From Flavobacteriaceae bacterium (GTDB lineage Bacteria > Bacteroidota > Bacteroidia > Flavobacteriales > Flavobacteriaceae), in contig NZFW01000026.1 of assembly GCA_002690805.1 (NCBI GenBank), positions 1 through 61,795 on the forward strand: a stretch of DNA of 61,795 nt, written 5' to 3'. Below, one piece after another: positions 61,582 through 61,795 of the stretch; the first letter of the stretch is position 1; each line of letters starts with the position of its first letter. The position numbers were made by a program, and so were the translations under genes. Under the pieces are notes generated by a model, which saw only the letters and a list, made by a program, of their open reading frames with translations, searched no databases and had not been told where the DNA came from.

Positions 61582-61795
61582 ATGAATAAATACCTTTATC
61601 TAAATACATTTTTTTTCCTTTTTAGTACTACTATTTCTTGTCAAGAAGTTAATACTCCTGAAATCATAACTGAAAAAAATATTGATTATGAAATTGAAAT
61701 TGTTGCAAAAGACATAGATATTCCATGGGGAATGGATTTTATAAATAATAACGAAATACTTGTTACTGAGAAATCGGGTGTTTTATATAAAATTA
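61582..61795 (+). CDS. PQQ-dependent sugar dehydrogenase-like lipoprotein, cut by the window end
   Basis: The first 71 codons of a longer gene. It starts with a lipoprotein signal (lipobox TISC, Cys20), then IPWGMDF and EILVTEKSGVLYKI, which match the start of the soluble aldose dehydrogenase (Asd/YliI) propeller family that uses PQQ. The rest lies outside the window. Confidence 0.7.
   Translation, partial: MNKYLYLNTFFFLFSTTISCQEVNTPEIITEKNIDYEIEIVAKDIDIPWGMDFINNNEILVTEKSGVLYKI

Overview
The window is an ordinary, gene-dense, AT-rich stretch of chromosome from a member of the Bacteroidota, most likely a marine-type flavobacterium with a compact genome. The evidence is in the sequence. Several promoters match the Bacteroidetes consensus (TTG, 17-23 bases, TAnnTTTG). 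Lipoprotein and OmpA/TSP3 cell-surface genes are common, and there are families typical of this phylum (GSIII, DUF6090-like, DUF2795, DUF3089, DUF4468-like). RF1 carries PQT rather than PAT, and the DnaJ is short in its zinc-finger region. Intergenic gaps are short, many genes overlap by 1-20 bases, and I see no rRNA, CRISPR, insertion sequence, prophage or plasmid functions.

Layout. 0.1-1.2 kb: a small XRE regulator, a doubtful ORF and a cupin. 1.2-7.4 kb: envelope biogenesis (pssA, lnt) and secA behind a DUF2795 gene. 7.4-10.5 kb: a fatty-acid-hydroxylase-type membrane enzyme, a glycosyltransferase and a lipoprotein-type msrA whose signal peptide is broken by a stop codon. 10.5-16 kb (minus): an operon of MscS channel, NtrC-type response regulator without a DNA-binding domain, M28 peptidase, MATE exporter, small protein and PAP2 phosphatase. 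16-19.5 kb (minus): dnaJ-grpE, a TIGR01777 epimerase frameshifted in an A11 run, and mnmD. 19.6-22.2 kb: ilvE, a MazG-like pyrophosphohydrolase, a GyrI-like membrane protein and a fluoride channel.

22.2-34 kb holds the nitrogen-assimilation genes: glnB, amt and a porin in one operon, then (after an amidohydrolase and the minus-strand group GSIII, purM, prfA, pyrF, alpha/beta hydrolase) two divergent glutamine synthetases, GSIII and eukaryote-like GSII. The glnB and GSII leader regions share a tandem pair of palindromes: ACCCT-N9-AGGGT, then 52-53 bp on ACCCCT-N8-AGGGGT, then a -7-like box 15-16 bp further. I think this is an uncharacterised nitrogen-regulon operator, and it is the most interesting observation here.

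34-44.8 kb is accessory and cell-surface: a Ca2+ antiporter, GNAT, small membrane and secreted proteins, tRNA-Arg(ACG), two DUF6090-like paralogues around a penicillin-acylase lipoprotein and an OmpA protein, a second OmpA with TSP3 repeats, and a Kazal-domain lipoprotein. 44.8-57.4 kb: a DEAD-box helicase, an S10 peptidase, a minus-strand group of sugar and oxidoreductase genes (two with twin-Arg-like leaders), and a 1048-aa BNR-repeat secreted protein. 57.4-61.8 kb: plsC, a Nudix hydrolase whose start codon overlaps that of a divergent cyclophilin lipoprotein, an OxyR with both redox cysteines, two tRNA-Pro genes, a hemolysin-III/TrhA protein and the start of a PQQ sugar dehydrogenase cut by the window edge. 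No stretch longer than 300 bases is without a gene.
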